Assembly (NCBI RefSeq): GCF_030063245.1
Contig: NZ_JASISR010000005.1
Location: 1 to 64,000, forward strand
Length of the DNA: 64,000 nt
Direction of reading: 5' to 3'
Source: Paenarthrobacter sp. PH39-S1
GTDB lineage: Bacteria > Actinomycetota > Actinomycetes > Actinomycetales > Micrococcaceae
The translations under genes were made by a program, and so were the position numbers. Below, piece after piece: positions 20,264 to 31,666 of this stretch. A model generated the notes under the pieces. That model was given only the letters and a program-made list of their open reading frames with translations, was not told where the DNA came from and did not search any database. Within the stretch, counting starts at the first letter, position 1, and every line of letters starts with the position of its first letter.

Positions 20264-20572
20264 GTGGTGTACGCGATTGTCCGCGCAAGCGGCCGCCAAG
20301 AGAAGGTTTCCGTTGGAGACTTCGTAACCCTGAACCGCGTCCCCGGTGGAGCCGGTAGCACATTCGAGCTGCCCGCTTTGCTCCTGGTTGATGGTGATAA
20401 AATCACCTCTGCCGCGCAGGACCTGGCTGAGATTAAGGTTACGGCTGAGATTCTGGAGGATCTTCGGGGACCGAAGATCGTTATCCAGAAGTTCAAGAAC
20501 AAGACCGGCTACAAGAAGCGCCAGGGTCACCGTCAGGAACTGACCAAGGTAAAAATCACCTCGATCGCGTAG
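20264..20572 (+). CDS. rplU: 50S ribosomal protein L21
   Basis: 102 residues beginning [19 protein letters not shown] with the conserved C-terminal block [20 protein letters not shown] that contacts 23S rRNA. The GTG at 20264 gives the family N-terminus; an in-frame GTG at 20252 would add four residues and leaves almost no spacing to the GAGAGAAG ribosome binding site. It forms an operon with rpmA 50 bases downstream. Confidence 0.97.
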   Translation: MVYAIVRASGRQEKVSVGDFVTLNRVPGGAGSTFELPALLLVDGDKITSAAQDLAEIKVTAEILEDLRGPKIVIQKFKNKTGYKKRQGHRQELTKVKITSIA

Positions 20573-20622
20573 TTGCGATCCCGCGGTTTAGTCGTCTTTA
20601 GTCGAAAAGGTAGGCATTTCAA

Positions 20623-20886
20623 ATGGCACATAAAAAGGGTGCGAGTTCCACTCGCAACGGCCGTGACTCTAACGCCCAGTACCTGGGTGTAAAGCGTTTC
20701 GGTGGTCAGGTAGTTTCCGCCGGCGAGATCATCGTCCGCCAGCGTGGAACGCACTTCCACCCAGGCGCCGGGGTCGGTCGCGGTGGCGACGACACGCTGT
20801 TCGCGCTGATGGCAGGTGCTGTTGAATTCGGCACCGCCCGCGGCCGCCGGGTCGTGAATATCGTTACCGCTGCCGCTGCGCAGTAG
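20623..20886 (+). CDS. rpmA: 50S ribosomal protein L27
   Basis: 87 residues beginning [19 protein letters not shown], with [22 protein letters not shown] and [16 protein letters not shown]. The flexible N-terminus reaches the peptidyl transferase centre. There is no cleavable N-terminal extension of the Firmicutes type. Partner of rplU; a strong terminator follows, separating it from obgE. Confidence 0.97.
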   Translation: MAHKKGASSTRNGRDSNAQYLGVKRFGGQVVSAGEIIVRQRGTHFHPGAGVGRGGDDTLFALMAGAVEFGTARGRRVVNIVTAAAAQ

Positions 20887-20917
20887 CAGCAAGGACGGTA
20901 ACACCAAACGCTTTTCG

Positions 20918-20956
20918 CAGTGGAGCGGGCCGCTTGGCTCGCTCCACTGGCTTTTA
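20918..20956 (+). terminator. Rho-independent-like terminator after rpmA
   Basis: CAGTGGAGCGgGCC (20918-20931) pairs with GGCtCGCTCCACTG (20936-20949) around a CGCTT-like loop, followed by GCTTTT. The stem is 13 pairs with one mismatch. Confidence 0.85.
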
Positions 20957-21027
20957 ACTGCAGCGTTTGCTTTAACCGCAGCATCTGTTTTAACTGCGGC
21001 GTTTGTTTCAACTGCGGCGTTTGATTT
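20953..21027. repeat. Four imperfect copies of an 18-19-bp unit
   Basis: The motif AACTGCGGCGTTTGTTT is repeated about four times with small changes between the rpmA terminator and the obgE promoter region. It is non-coding and of unknown role; slippage during replication is the simple explanation. Confidence 0.8.
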
Positions 21028-21056
21028 GCATGAATTGCTTTACTGCCCGCGGATAG

Positions 21057-23853
<2,797 letters not shown>

Positions 23854-23878
23854 GACACGCTTGGCCTAAACTTGTGCC

Positions 23879-25159
23879 ATGACTGAGCTGGCTGTGGAAC
23901 AGAATGTGACCGAAGCGGTGTACGCCATCGCGGACCGGGCCCGGACGGCATCGCGCCGGATGGCGCATGCCAACCGCTCCTGGAAGGACCGGGCACTGCT
24001 GGCGATCGCTGCCGCCCTCGGGGAGCACCGCGGCCGGGTGCTCGCGGCCAATGCCCTGGATCTGGCCCGGGGACGGGGTGACGGAACATCCGCTGCCATG
24101 CTCGACAGGCTCACTCTGACGGAGGACCGGATGGCAGGGCTTTCCCAGGCGCTGGAAAATCTTGCGTCGCTGCCGGATCCCGTGGGCAACGTGGTCCGAG
24201 GTCAAACCCTGCCCAACGGCCTGCGGATGCGCCAGGTGAACGTCCCGTTGGGCGTGGTGGCAGCCATCTACGAGGCACGGCCCAATGTCACCGTCGACAT
24301 CGCCGGGCTCGCGCTTAAAAGCGGCAACGCCGTCATCCTTCGCGGCGGCAGTGCCGCCGCGAAGACCAACGAAGCACTGCTGGGCATCCTGCGCGACGCG
24401 CTGGAAGAGTCCGGGCTTCCCGCCGACGCCGTGCAGAGCGTTGACCGCTACGGCCGGGAAGGTGCGGACGCTCTGATGCGCGCACGCGGCCGTGTGGACG
24501 TGCTCATTCCCCGCGGTGGCCGGGATCTGATCCAGTCGGTGCTGAACAACGCGTCCGTACCGGTGATCGAGACGGGCGAGGGGAACGTGCACATCTTCAT
24601 CGACAAATCAGCGTCCGCCAAGATGTCGGTGGACATTGTGCTCAATGCGAAGACCCAGCGCCCCAGCGTCTGCAACACGGTGGAGACTTTGCTGGTCCAC
24701 AGCGAAGCCACCGTGCTGCCGGAGGTCCTGACAGCGCTTTCCGCCGCCGGTGTCCGGCTGCACGTGGATGAACGCATCATGGCGGCCCTGCCCGCCGGAC
24801 TGAAAGCCGTGCGGGCCGACGATGAAGACTGGGGACGGGAGTATATGGACCTCGATCTGGCCGTGGCCATGGTCGACTCCCTGGACCAGGCGGTCAGCCA
24901 CATCCGTCGCTGGAGCACAGGCCACACCGAAGCCATCCTGACCAACGATCTGGCGAACGCGGAGCGGTTCATCGCGGAGGTGGACTCAGCCGCAGTGATC
25001 GTCAACGCCTCCACCCGGTTTACCGACGGCGGCGAAATGGGGTTGGGCGCCGAGGTCGGCATTTCGACGCAGAAACTCCATGCCCGCGGACCCATGGGTT
25101 TGACCGAGCTGACCACGACCAAATGGATTGTGCAGGGCGAAGGTCAGGTCCGGAGCTAG
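23879..25159 (+). CDS. proA: Gamma-glutamyl phosphate reductase
   Basis: 426 residues. The catalytic Cys is in NAKTQRPSVCNTVETLLVH; the region VPLGVVAAIYEARPNVTVD is the ProA signature and GLGAEVGISTQKLHARGPMG lies near the end. It reduces glutamyl phosphate to glutamate semialdehyde with NADPH, the step after ProB. It is the last gene of the obgE-proB-proA unit. Confidence 0.97.
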   Translation: MTELAVEQNVTEAVYAIADRARTASRRMAHANRSWKDRALLAIAAALGEHRGRVLAANALDLARGRGDGTSAAMLDRLTLTEDRMAGLSQALENLASLPDPVGNVVRGQTLPNGLRMRQVNVPLGVVAAIYEARPNVTVDIAGLALKSGNAVILRGGSAAAKTNEALLGILRDALEESGLPADAVQSVDRYGREGADALMRARGRVDVLIPRGGRDLIQSVLNNASVPVIETGEGNVHIFIDKSASAKMSVDIVLNAKTQRPSVCNTVETLLVHSEATVLPEVLTALSAAGVRLHVDERIMAALPAGLKAVRADDEDWGREYMDLDLAVAMVDSLDQAVSHIRRWSTGHTEAILTNDLANAERFIAEVDSAAVIVNASTRFTDGGEMGLGAEVGISTQKLHARGPMGLTELTTTKWIVQGEGQVRS

Positions 25160-25312
25160 TGTCAGGATTGTTTGGGTAATGCCCGACGGCGGCGCCCGGA
25201 GCGTCCGGGTGCCGGCGGCGGCCCGTTCGCGTAACATTAGCTTCAGGACACACCACCGACGGTGCGGGTGCATTCCCGGAATGTACCTGCCATTGATACT
25301 TAGGGGAGAAAT

Positions 25313-25558
25313 ATGTTGACCCAGCTTGCTGGCGTTCTCGCAGCTGCCACCGAACATGAGGAAAAAGCGCCGCTGTTGATGCCGTGGTGGATGTTCGGCG
25401 TGTCGATTTTCGTCGTTTTGCTGGTGCTGATGTTTATCACCCTCTCCTTCACCAATATGGGTAACCGGCACACCGCGGTCGATGAGAGCGCCGATCCGCA
25501 CCGCCAGCACACGAACAAGCACGACCATGGCGAGGGCGAAAAGATTTCCCATTCCTGA
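25313..25558 (+). CDS. Small single-pass membrane protein
   Basis: 81 residues: a short head, one hydrophobic segment (about residues 23-45, [19 protein letters not shown]) and a His-rich, charged tail ([14 protein letters not shown]). The start at 25313 is the codon in GAAATATGTTG preceded by AGGGGAGAAA. Proteins of this kind sit between proA and nadD in Arthrobacter relatives; the function is unknown. It overlaps the likely nadD start by 32 bases. Confidence 0.75.
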   Translation: MLTQLAGVLAAATEHEEKAPLLMPWWMFGVSIFVVLLVLMFITLSFTNMGNRHTAVDESADPHRQHTNKHDHGEGEKISHS

Positions 25559-26225
25559 CATATCGCCATCCGCACAACCGGTGAACGGGTCCGCGCGTCG
25601 CTTCCGACTGGGCGTCATGGGCGGGACCTTCGACCCTATTCATCACGGTCACCTCGTCGCTGCGAGTGAGGTCGCCGCCGTGTTTAATCTCGACGAGGTT
25701 GTTTTTGTACCCACCGGGCAGCCATGGCAGAAGGATAGACAGCAGGTCAGCACGCCGGAACACCGCTACCTGATGACGGTTATTGCGACGGCATCCAACC
25801 CGCGGTTCACGGTGAGCCGGGTCGATATCGACCGGCCCGGTCCCACCTTCACCATCGACACGCTGCGGGACTTGCGCCGGATGCGTCCGGAGGCTGATCT
25901 GTTCTTCATTACGGGCGCGGACGCCATGGCACAGATCATGTCCTGGAAGGAAAACGACGAGCTGTGGTCGTTGGCGCACTTTGTTGGTGTGACGCGTCCC
26001 GGCCACGTCCTCGACGGCATGGGCCGCTCCGACGTCAGTTTGTTGGAAGTGCCGGCAATGTCAATCTCGTCCACCGATTGCCGCAATCGCGTCCAGGAAC
26101 AGAACCCGGTGTGGTATCTGGTCCCCGATGGAGTGGTGCAGTACATCGCGAAATACGGGCTATACCTTGAATCAGGACACAACGGTGTGGGTTCCAATCA
26201 ACAAGTGAGTTCCAGTACTGAATGA
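25527..26225 (+). CDS. nadD: Nicotinate-nucleotide adenylyltransferase
   Basis: About 232 residues. The nucleotidyltransferase motif [12 protein letters not shown] is near residue 32 and the terminal [11 protein letters not shown] holds the adenylate-binding SxxxxR. It makes deamido-NAD from nicotinate mononucleotide and ATP. ATG 25527 ([11 protein letters not shown]) overlaps the preceding gene and has a weak ribosome binding site; translation may be coupled, and a later start closer to [10 protein letters not shown] cannot be excluded. Confidence 0.94.
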   Translation: MARAKRFPIPDISPSAQPVNGSARRFRLGVMGGTFDPIHHGHLVAASEVAAVFNLDEVVFVPTGQPWQKDRQQVSTPEHRYLMTVIATASNPRFTVSRVDIDRPGPTFTIDTLRDLRRMRPEADLFFITGADAMAQIMSWKENDELWSLAHFVGVTRPGHVLDGMGRSDVSLLEVPAMSISSTDCRNRVQEQNPVWYLVPDGVVQYIAKYGLYLESGHNGVGSNQQVSSSTE

Positions 26226-26232
26226 GTAGCAA

Positions 26233-27072
26233 ATGAGCAAGGAATCAGACCCGGTGCCCGGTCGCAGGGAAGGCAGACCCGCGCAAGGTCCTTCGGAACA
26301 GCCGAGCGCCGCTGCCGTTGACCAGGGCCCTGTACTGCCGACCCGGCGTGCCCTCCGTTTGGCCCGGCTGGAGGCCGAACGCGGAACCTCTTTCGGCGAC
26401 ACCTCTTCCCGGGGCGCCGGTCCGGCCGTGGAAAGTTCCTTGAGCGTCGAGGAAGCAGTCGCGGCGGCTCACGCATTGGTCGAGGACGCGCGCGAGCAGA
26501 TTGACAACCTGCCGGCCGCCGCGACGGCCGATCCGCTGGCCGTGGATCCTGACATCATGGCTCAGCAACGTGCCATGGCCGAACGCGCCGAGGTGCTCAA
26601 CCGGCACACCCAGGCCAGGGAGTGGCCGGCGCAGGACAGCACCCAGAGCAACCCACCAATCAGTGATCCGGCAGCTGCCCACAATCTGGCCATGGTGACC
26701 CCGCTGGAGTTTATCCGCGTGCCTGGCATCGACAGGCCCGTCATGCGGCCGCCGACCACCTCCCATATTCCCGTGGTTTCACGACTGATGCCGCTTACGC
26801 GCACCGGGCCCGCGTCGTCTCCGGCTGTTCCTGCCGCGGATGTACCGGCACAGTCGCCCACCCGGGATCAGCTGCCGGCTGCTGCATTCGAGCGAACCGA
26901 AAGGCCGCCGCTGCCGGCAGGAAGCGCTAACGGTCTGGAGCCGCTGGACGCCGTAACCGCGGGCTTGGGACGGCTTCAGCGCAACAGACTGATCCTTTGG
27001 GGCGCAATTTTGATAGCAGCCGTGGCTCTTATCACCGGATTTATATTGATCATTACCGGACTGGCCCGCTAG
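26233..27072 (+). CDS. Hypothetical protein with C-terminal membrane anchor
   Basis: 279 residues. A long Pro/Ala-rich, mostly disordered region with a short helical patch (VEEAVAAAHALVEDAREQ) is followed by one strong hydrophobic segment at the very end (LILWGAILIAAVALITGFILI). This suggests a tail-anchored cytoplasmic protein. It sits seven bases after nadD and 28 bases before rsfS, so it is co-transcribed. I do not recognise a family. Confidence 0.75.
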   Translation: MSKESDPVPGRREGRPAQGPSEQPSAAAVDQGPVLPTRRALRLARLEAERGTSFGDTSSRGAGPAVESSLSVEEAVAAAHALVEDAREQIDNLPAAATADPLAVDPDIMAQQRAMAERAEVLNRHTQAREWPAQDSTQSNPPISDPAAAHNLAMVTPLEFIRVPGIDRPVMRPPTTSHIPVVSRLMPLTRTGPASSPAVPAADVPAQSPTRDQLPAAAFERTERPPLPAGSANGLEPLDAVTAGLGRLQRNRLILWGAILIAAVALITGFILIITGLAR

Positions 27073-27100
27073 GCCACACCGCCCAACCAGAAGGAAATCA

Positions 27101-27547
27101 GTGACCGCAACAGAAAGTTCCGTCGCCATCGTCAGGGCAGCCGCCCGGGCAGCCTCGGACAAGCTCGCCCTGGACATCATTGCCTTGGATGTGAGCGACG
27201 TACTGGCCATCACGGACATCTTCTTCATCGCGTCCGCGCCCAGCGAACGGCAGGTGAACGCCATTGTCGACGGCATCGAAGAGGAACTGATCAAGGCGAA
27301 CCTTCGCCCGGTCCGCCGAGAGGGCCGCTCCGGAGGCCGTTGGGTTCTGCTGGACTATGCCGAAGTGGTGGTCCACGTCCAGCACGAAGAGGACAGGATC
27401 TTCTACGCGCTGGAGCGCCTCTGGAAGGACTGCCCCGTCATTGACCTGCAGCTTGAGGGCGAGGACACATCCGCGAAGGCGGATGCCCAAGGTGCTGCGG
27501 AGGCCGGATCCGCTGCCGCCGATGGATCAGCGGACCCGGCAGAGTAG
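27101..27547 (+). CDS. rsfS: Ribosome silencing factor RsfS
   Basis: 148 residues. The RsfS/Iojap domain is complete: DIIALDVSDVLAITDIFFIASAPSERQV, then GRWVLLDYAEVVVHVQHEEDRIFYALERLW. It binds L14 and blocks subunit joining in starvation. The start is GTG 27101 after AGAAGGAAATCA. About 30 extra acidic residues at the C-terminus are lineage-specific. nadD-rsfS adjacency is the usual bacterial arrangement. Confidence 0.96.
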   Translation: MTATESSVAIVRAAARAASDKLALDIIALDVSDVLAITDIFFIASAPSERQVNAIVDGIEEELIKANLRPVRREGRSGGRWVLLDYAEVVVHVQHEEDRIFYALERLWKDCPVIDLQLEGEDTSAKADAQGAAEAGSAAADGSADPAE

Positions 27548-27562
27548 CACCCGGACCACAAC

Positions 27563-28258
27563 GTGAAGAGTTCAGGATTGTCACAATCCGCCGGTGAACG
27601 CCGGCGGATTGTGTTCTGGCGCCACGGGCGGACCCGGTGGAACGCGCAACGCCGCTTTCAGGGCCAGGCGGACATAGCGCTCGACGACGTTGGCCGCGCG
27701 CAGGCGGACAAGGCAGCCGCTCTGCTGGCCGCCGTCGGGCCTTCCCTCATCGTCTCGTCGGATCTTCGGCGTGCCCGGGACACCGCGCAGGCCCTGGCGG
27801 ATCTTACCGGGCTGGAAGTTGGAACGGATGTACGGCTGCGGGAGACCTATGCCGGAAAGTGGCAAGGCCTGACGTTCGAGGAGATCGCCGAACGCTATCC
27901 GGATGAGGTACTGCGCTGGGAGCGGGATGAGGGTGGAGTGCGGGCCGGCGGGGGCGAGACCCGGGTAGAAGTGGCCGAACGCATGAGAGGGGCGGTTCTG
28001 GCCGCGCTTAAGGGTCTGGAACCGGGAGGGACCATGGTCGTCACCACGCACGGGGGAGCGGCAAGGGTGGCCATCGCCCGGCTGATGGGACTCCCCTACG
28101 TAAACTGGGCCTCATTGTCCGGGCTGTCCAACTGCAATTGGTCCGTGCTGGAGGAACCTGACGGCGGCGTGATTGGGGGACCAGACGGCCTCTGGAAGCT
28201 GACTGAACACAACGCGGGCACTCTTCCAGAACCGCAGCTCGAACCCGTCGAAAATTAG
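27563..28258 (+). CDS. Histidine phosphatase (phosphoglycerate mutase-like) family protein
   Basis: 231 residues with the catalytic RHG in IVFWRHGRTRWNAQRRFQGQ, SDLRRARDTAQA, ETYAGKWQGLTFEEI and the second His in VVTTHGGAARVAI. It is a phosphohydrolase of the cofactor-independent branch; the substrate is unknown, and annotations in relatives vary. The GTG at 27563 starts 15 bases after the rsfS stop. It is the last gene of the nadD-rsfS unit before tRNA-Ala. Confidence 0.92.
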   Translation: MKSSGLSQSAGERRRIVFWRHGRTRWNAQRRFQGQADIALDDVGRAQADKAAALLAAVGPSLIVSSDLRRARDTAQALADLTGLEVGTDVRLRETYAGKWQGLTFEEIAERYPDEVLRWERDEGGVRAGGGETRVEVAERMRGAVLAALKGLEPGGTMVVTTHGGAARVAIARLMGLPYVNWASLSGLSNCNWSVLEEPDGGVIGGPDGLWKLTEHNAGTLPEPQLEPVEN

Positions 28259-28394
28259 CAGTCGGTTCCCGGCCCGACTTTAACCCACCGCCGTGCGGTC
28301 AATACGCCGATTTGGTATCTGGGGATTTACTGTTCTAAGATTGAAAAGTTGCTCCGGCGAGGTCGTAAAACTCCGAAACGAAGCAATAGAGATT

Positions 28395-28520
<126 letters not shown>

Positions 28521-28564
28521 GTCCGGGTTTCAAGTGCAACCGTCCCGTACTATGTCAACGAGAT

Positions 28565-29058
28565 ATGGTTGTCCTCATGGAGCCGTCCCAGCAGATCTCG
28601 GAAGCGCGCGCGACTGAGCCAGTCAAAACTTGCCGAAGTCAGTGGGGTTGCGCAGCCGAACGTCTCCGCCTGAGGCTGGGGTACGTGTGCCGCGACCGGA
28701 GACTTTGGCAACAATCCTGAAGGCAACGCGCCTGCGACCATCTCTCACTATGGACGCTCACAGTGCTGAGATTCGCCAAGCCGCCGTCCGAAACAGACTC
28801 TCTAAAGTCAGAGTTTTCGGCTCCTGCGCAACGGGTGCGGACACGCCGGACAGTGATGTTGATTTGCTGGTCCATGCACCCATGGGCGTTACGCTTCTCG
28901 ACGTTGCCGGATTCCAAGCGGAGGCGGAAGACATCTTGGGTATTCCTGTAGACGTCATTACTGACGGCAGCAGCGGCTACGGGATGGCTCGCATCCTCAC
29001 AGAGGAAGCGTCGAGGAAGTTGTTATCTGGGAGACTATTCGCACCAGCATTCCGGTAA
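28565..29058 (+). pseudogene. XRE-type HTH plus nucleotidyltransferase protein, frameshifted
   Basis: Three reading frames read in series as one protein. MEPSQQISEAR starts at 28565/28577, RARLSQSKLAEVSGVAQPNVSA (an XRE helix-turn-helix) follows in a second frame ending at 28673, and AGVRVPRPETLATILKATRL plus a nucleotidyltransferase domain follow in a third. That domain shows the polymerase-beta motif GSCATGADTPDSDVDLL and ends at 29058. Such HTH-NTase proteins resemble regulatory antitoxin-like or MNT proteins of mobile DNA. The breaks fall near 28610 and 28673 (the Tyr codon after SA lost two bases). It lies between the two tRNA-end repeats. Confidence 0.75.
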
Positions 29059-29454
29059 TCGGTCAACTAATCCAGACGGCATTCGGTAATCGGCATCCGT
29101 AATATCAGCAGGCGGAGGCCGGCCGCTTCGAATGGTCTCAGCTCCACTGTTAGTTAGGTCGCGTCGGGGTCGCCATCCGTGTCGGCGCCCGGGTCGGCGT
29201 GGAAATACCTGCCGTAGCCGGTGGAGTCGGGTCCGCCGCTAACAAGGCATCGGACAGGCCTGTCCGGATAAGTTCCTGCGACGAGTCAGTAGGCATCCGT
29301 CAGCCGTACGTTGACGAACCTAAGCTGTCTACGTTTCGTTGACGCCCCACTCCTGCTGACCTGAGCAAGGCATAGCCAATTGCATGGCCTTACCGCCCGT
29401 TCTGCGCTTTACTGGGGCTATACCTATTGTGGTCAACGGAATGAGGCGGATCGT
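29059..29454. other. Intergenic stretch with a start-less minus-strand remnant
   Basis: No intact gene. The distal att-like repeat is at 29127-29147. On the minus strand a short frame ending with TAA at 29154-29156 reads CLVSGGPDSTGYGRYFHADP and looks protein-like but has no start codon, so it is probably a fragment. Confidence 0.4.
29127..29147 (+). repeat. Putative att site, distal copy
   Basis: TTCGAAT, GGT, CTCAGCTCCAC: 18 of 21 positions match the 3' end of tRNA-Ala, in the same orientation. Together with the tRNA copy it brackets 28471-29126, which holds a decayed HTH-nucleotidyltransferase gene. No integrase remains. Confidence 0.65.
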
Positions 29455-29937
29455 ATGGATACAACTGCGGTGATCTGGATAATCGTCGTCGTGATCGTCG
29501 TCCTGATAATTTTGGGACTCCTGATTTTCTTGGGTCGCAGGCGAAAGGTCACAGCGGATCGGCAACGCGCCGGAGAGCTCCGCGAGTCGGCGAAGAACGA
29601 TGAGTTCAGCGCCCGCGAAAGCGAGGCGAAAGCCGCCAGGGCCGACGCGGACGCAAAGGAAGCGGAGCTCAACGCCGAAAAACTGCGGAGGGAAGCAGGC
29701 CGGCGTCAGGACCACGCCCAGACCGCGCGAAGCCGTACCGAGGAACAGATCAGGGAGGCGGACAGGGTTGATCCCGACGTCGATTCCCACGGTCGACGGA
29801 CCGCTCCAGAGGCCGGGAATTCGGCCCCCAAAGAGGCAGTGGAGAGGGAAGGCAATTCCGTGCGCCCGGACGACAGGCAGATGGGGCACCAGCTCCCGCC
29901 GGAGACCAAGGGATCCGAGGACCGGCATCAAGACTAA
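29455..29937 (+). CDS. Single-pass membrane protein with charged coiled-coil tail
   Basis: 160 residues from ATG 29455. One hydrophobic segment (VIWIIVVVIVVLIILGLLIFL, residues about 6-26) is followed by a basic stretch (GRRRK) and an Ala/Glu/Lys/Arg-rich region of predicted coiled coil (AGELRESAKNDEFSARESEA...), then a polar tail. No family assigned. Similar short anchor-plus-helix proteins are common in Arthrobacter and may be stress-related, but nothing here shows that. Confidence 0.7.
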   Translation: MDTTAVIWIIVVVIVVLIILGLLIFLGRRRKVTADRQRAGELRESAKNDEFSARESEAKAARADADAKEAELNAEKLRREAGRRQDHAQTARSRTEEQIREADRVDPDVDSHGRRTAPEAGNSAPKEAVEREGNSVRPDDRQMGHQLPPETKGSEDRHQD

Positions 29938-30364
29938 AGGCGACTCCTACGAAAAGACTCCAGACGCCGCTTATCCCGACGCGGACGCCAGGTGCCCGTG
30001 CCTCAGCGGCGAGACCTATGGCGCGTGTTGTAAGCGCTACCTGGAAGGAGACGAGCCACCGCCCACAGCCGAGTCACTGATGCGTTCGCGCTATACGGCC
30101 TTCGCCGTCGGCGACACTGCGTACCTGCTGCGGAGCTGGCACCCGAGCAGCCGTCCCGAGCAATTTGAGCTCGATTCGAGCCTGCGCTGGTACCGGCTGG
30201 ACATCCTCTCCACAACGGCCGGCGGCCCGCTGGACACCGAAGGAACGGTGGAATTCCATGCCTATTTCAAGCACGACGGCGGCGCTGGCAGTCAGCGCGA
30301 GTTCAGCCATTTCGTCCGGGCCGGCGGGCGCTGGCTATATCTCGACGGCGTAGTCGCCTCCTGA
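29927..30364 (+). CDS. YchJ-like SEC-C metal-binding protein (start unclear)
   Basis: The recognisable protein begins about AYPDADARCPCLSGETYGACC, a SEC-C zinc-binding motif (Cys-x-Cys...Cys-Cys), followed by the YchJ/UPF0225 core ESLMRSRYTAFAVGDTAYLLRSWHPSSRP and a second strand-rich part ending at 30364. Family members are about 125-130 residues. No ATG, GTG or TTG occurs in frame at the expected place; the entry starts at an ATC (29927) as a placeholder. The true start may be non-standard, or the 5' end is damaged. It overlaps the end of the preceding membrane-protein gene. Confidence 0.75.
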   Translation: MKTKGDSYEKTPDAAYPDADARCPCLSGETYGACCKRYLEGDEPPPTAESLMRSRYTAFAVGDTAYLLRSWHPSSRPEQFELDSSLRWYRLDILSTTAGGPLDTEGTVEFHAYFKHDGGAGSQREFSHFVRAGGRWLYLDGVVAS

Positions 30365-30424
30365 TCGGGTCACGGAAAACACATCGAAGTGACTATTGCC
30401 TGCTGAAGCCGCTGCCTGCTGAAT

Positions 30425-31666
30425 TCATTGCATGGTGAAGCGGCGTGCCACGAAATCGTGCACAGCGGGCACGGCGATCAGTCGTGCCAAGGTACAGTTC
30501 CGCATAGTCATGATGGCAGGCGGCAGCGGCCGTCCCAGGGCCATGTTGAGATGTGCCTGGCGGACGGCCTGCCGGGCAGCCCGCTGCCGTCGCTGTTCGA
30601 ACGCCTGCAGTGCGCCGGAGGAAGGTTTACCGTCGAGTGCGGCGGTGATGATCGGGGCGAGTTCTGCGGCATCCAGCCAGCCCAGGTTCATCCCCTGACC
30701 TCCAATTGGACTGATCTCATGGGCGGCGTCTCCGATCAAGGCCACCCGTCCGTGGATCAGTCTGCGGGCCAGTCTTGCACGGACGGTGAAGGCGCTGAGC
30801 ATGCTGTTCGTGCCGGAATCGACAACGGCGCCGGTCCGCGCCCGGATGAGCTGCGCCAGCGAACCAGCATTGGGCCGCACGCACAGGGAGTCGGTATGGA
30901 CCACCCAGCGCCTTACGTCGCCGGGCAGGGGGAAGGATTCCACGATGCCCCCCGGCTCCAGATGCAGCACCGCCGTTGAGCCGTCACCTGTGTCGTCATG
31001 AAAATCGCCCATCAGGTAAGTATCTGGATAGTTGCGGTTAAAGGTTGCGACGCCCAGCTGCGAGCGAAGGCCCGATCGGGCGCCGTCGGCGGCCACTAGC
31101 AGACGCGCGCTGAACCCAGTCTCGACCTGCCCGTCCTGCCTGTCCTGCCCGAGCTCCCTGTCCTGCCCGATCTGCCCGCTCTGCCTGTCTTGCCCGATGC
31201 CCCTGTCTTGCTCGATGCCCCTGTCAGGTTCCGATCGGCGGACGCGGGCCGAGACGGTGACCTGCCTGCCGTCGTCGTACGCGTGCAGTACCTGCGCCCC
31301 ACGCACCAAGACCCCGGGCCCTTGCGCCTGCAGCCGCTCTTCCAAGACCGATTCCGTGACGGACTGCGGTACCGCCAGCACAAACGGATGAGCCGCCCGG
31401 CCGCCGGAAAATGACAAACCGGCGAGATCTGCGCCCCGGGTTCGTGCCATCCCGTTGTGGATCTTCACGCCTTGAGCGATCAGGGGTGCCGCGACTCCAA
31501 TGGATTCCAACGCGGCCAGGGACGGCGGATGGATGCCGATGGCGCGAGAATGATTGCTCCGTTGGGCGCGTTTCTCCAGCACCAGGACGTCCACGCCGGA
31601 TTGGCGCAGTAAGGTACCCAAAAAGAGGCCCACCGGCCCACCGCCGGAAATGATGACATCATGCAT
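30425..31666 (-). CDS. FAD-dependent aromatic monooxygenase
   Basis: 413 residues. N-terminal FAD-binding GGGPVGLFLGTLL, the central RxxVVHTD-type region, and GDAAHEISPIGGQGMNLGWLDA with the Asp that binds FAD ribitol phosphate. It belongs to the PHBH/UbiH group that hydroxylates phenolic rings with NADPH and O2. It is the last gene of the operon polyketide synthase, methyltransferase, monooxygenase, and its ATG overlaps the methyltransferase stop by eight bases. An Asp/Arg/Gly/Gln repeat near residues 145-180 is a recent expansion. Likely role: ring oxidation of the polyketide product. Confidence 0.88.
   Translation of the reverse strand: MHDVIISGGGPVGLFLGTLLRQSGVDVLVLEKRAQRSNHSRAIGIHPPSLAALESIGVAAPLIAQGVKIHNGMARTRGADLAGLSFSGGRAAHPFVLAVPQSVTESVLEERLQAQGPGVLVRGAQVLHAYDDGRQVTVSARVRRSEPDRGIEQDRGIGQDRQSGQIGQDRELGQDRQDGQVETGFSARLLVAADGARSGLRSQLGVATFNRNYPDTYLMGDFHDDTGDGSTAVLHLEPGGIVESFPLPGDVRRWVVHTDSLCVRPNAGSLAQLIRARTGAVVDSGTNSMLSAFTVRARLARRLIHGRVALIGDAAHEISPIGGQGMNLGWLDAAELAPIITAALDGKPSSGALQAFEQRRQRAARQAVRQAHLNMALGRPLPPAIMTMRNCTLARLIAVPAVHDFVARRFTMQ
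31127..31230. repeat. Short tandem repeats inside the monooxygenase gene
   Basis: A 12-15-base motif based on CTGTCCTGCCCGA recurs about seven times with small changes and in frame, encoding EQDRGIGQDRQSGQIGQDRE-like protein. It probably forms a surface loop between the FAD-binding segments. Confidence 0.8.
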
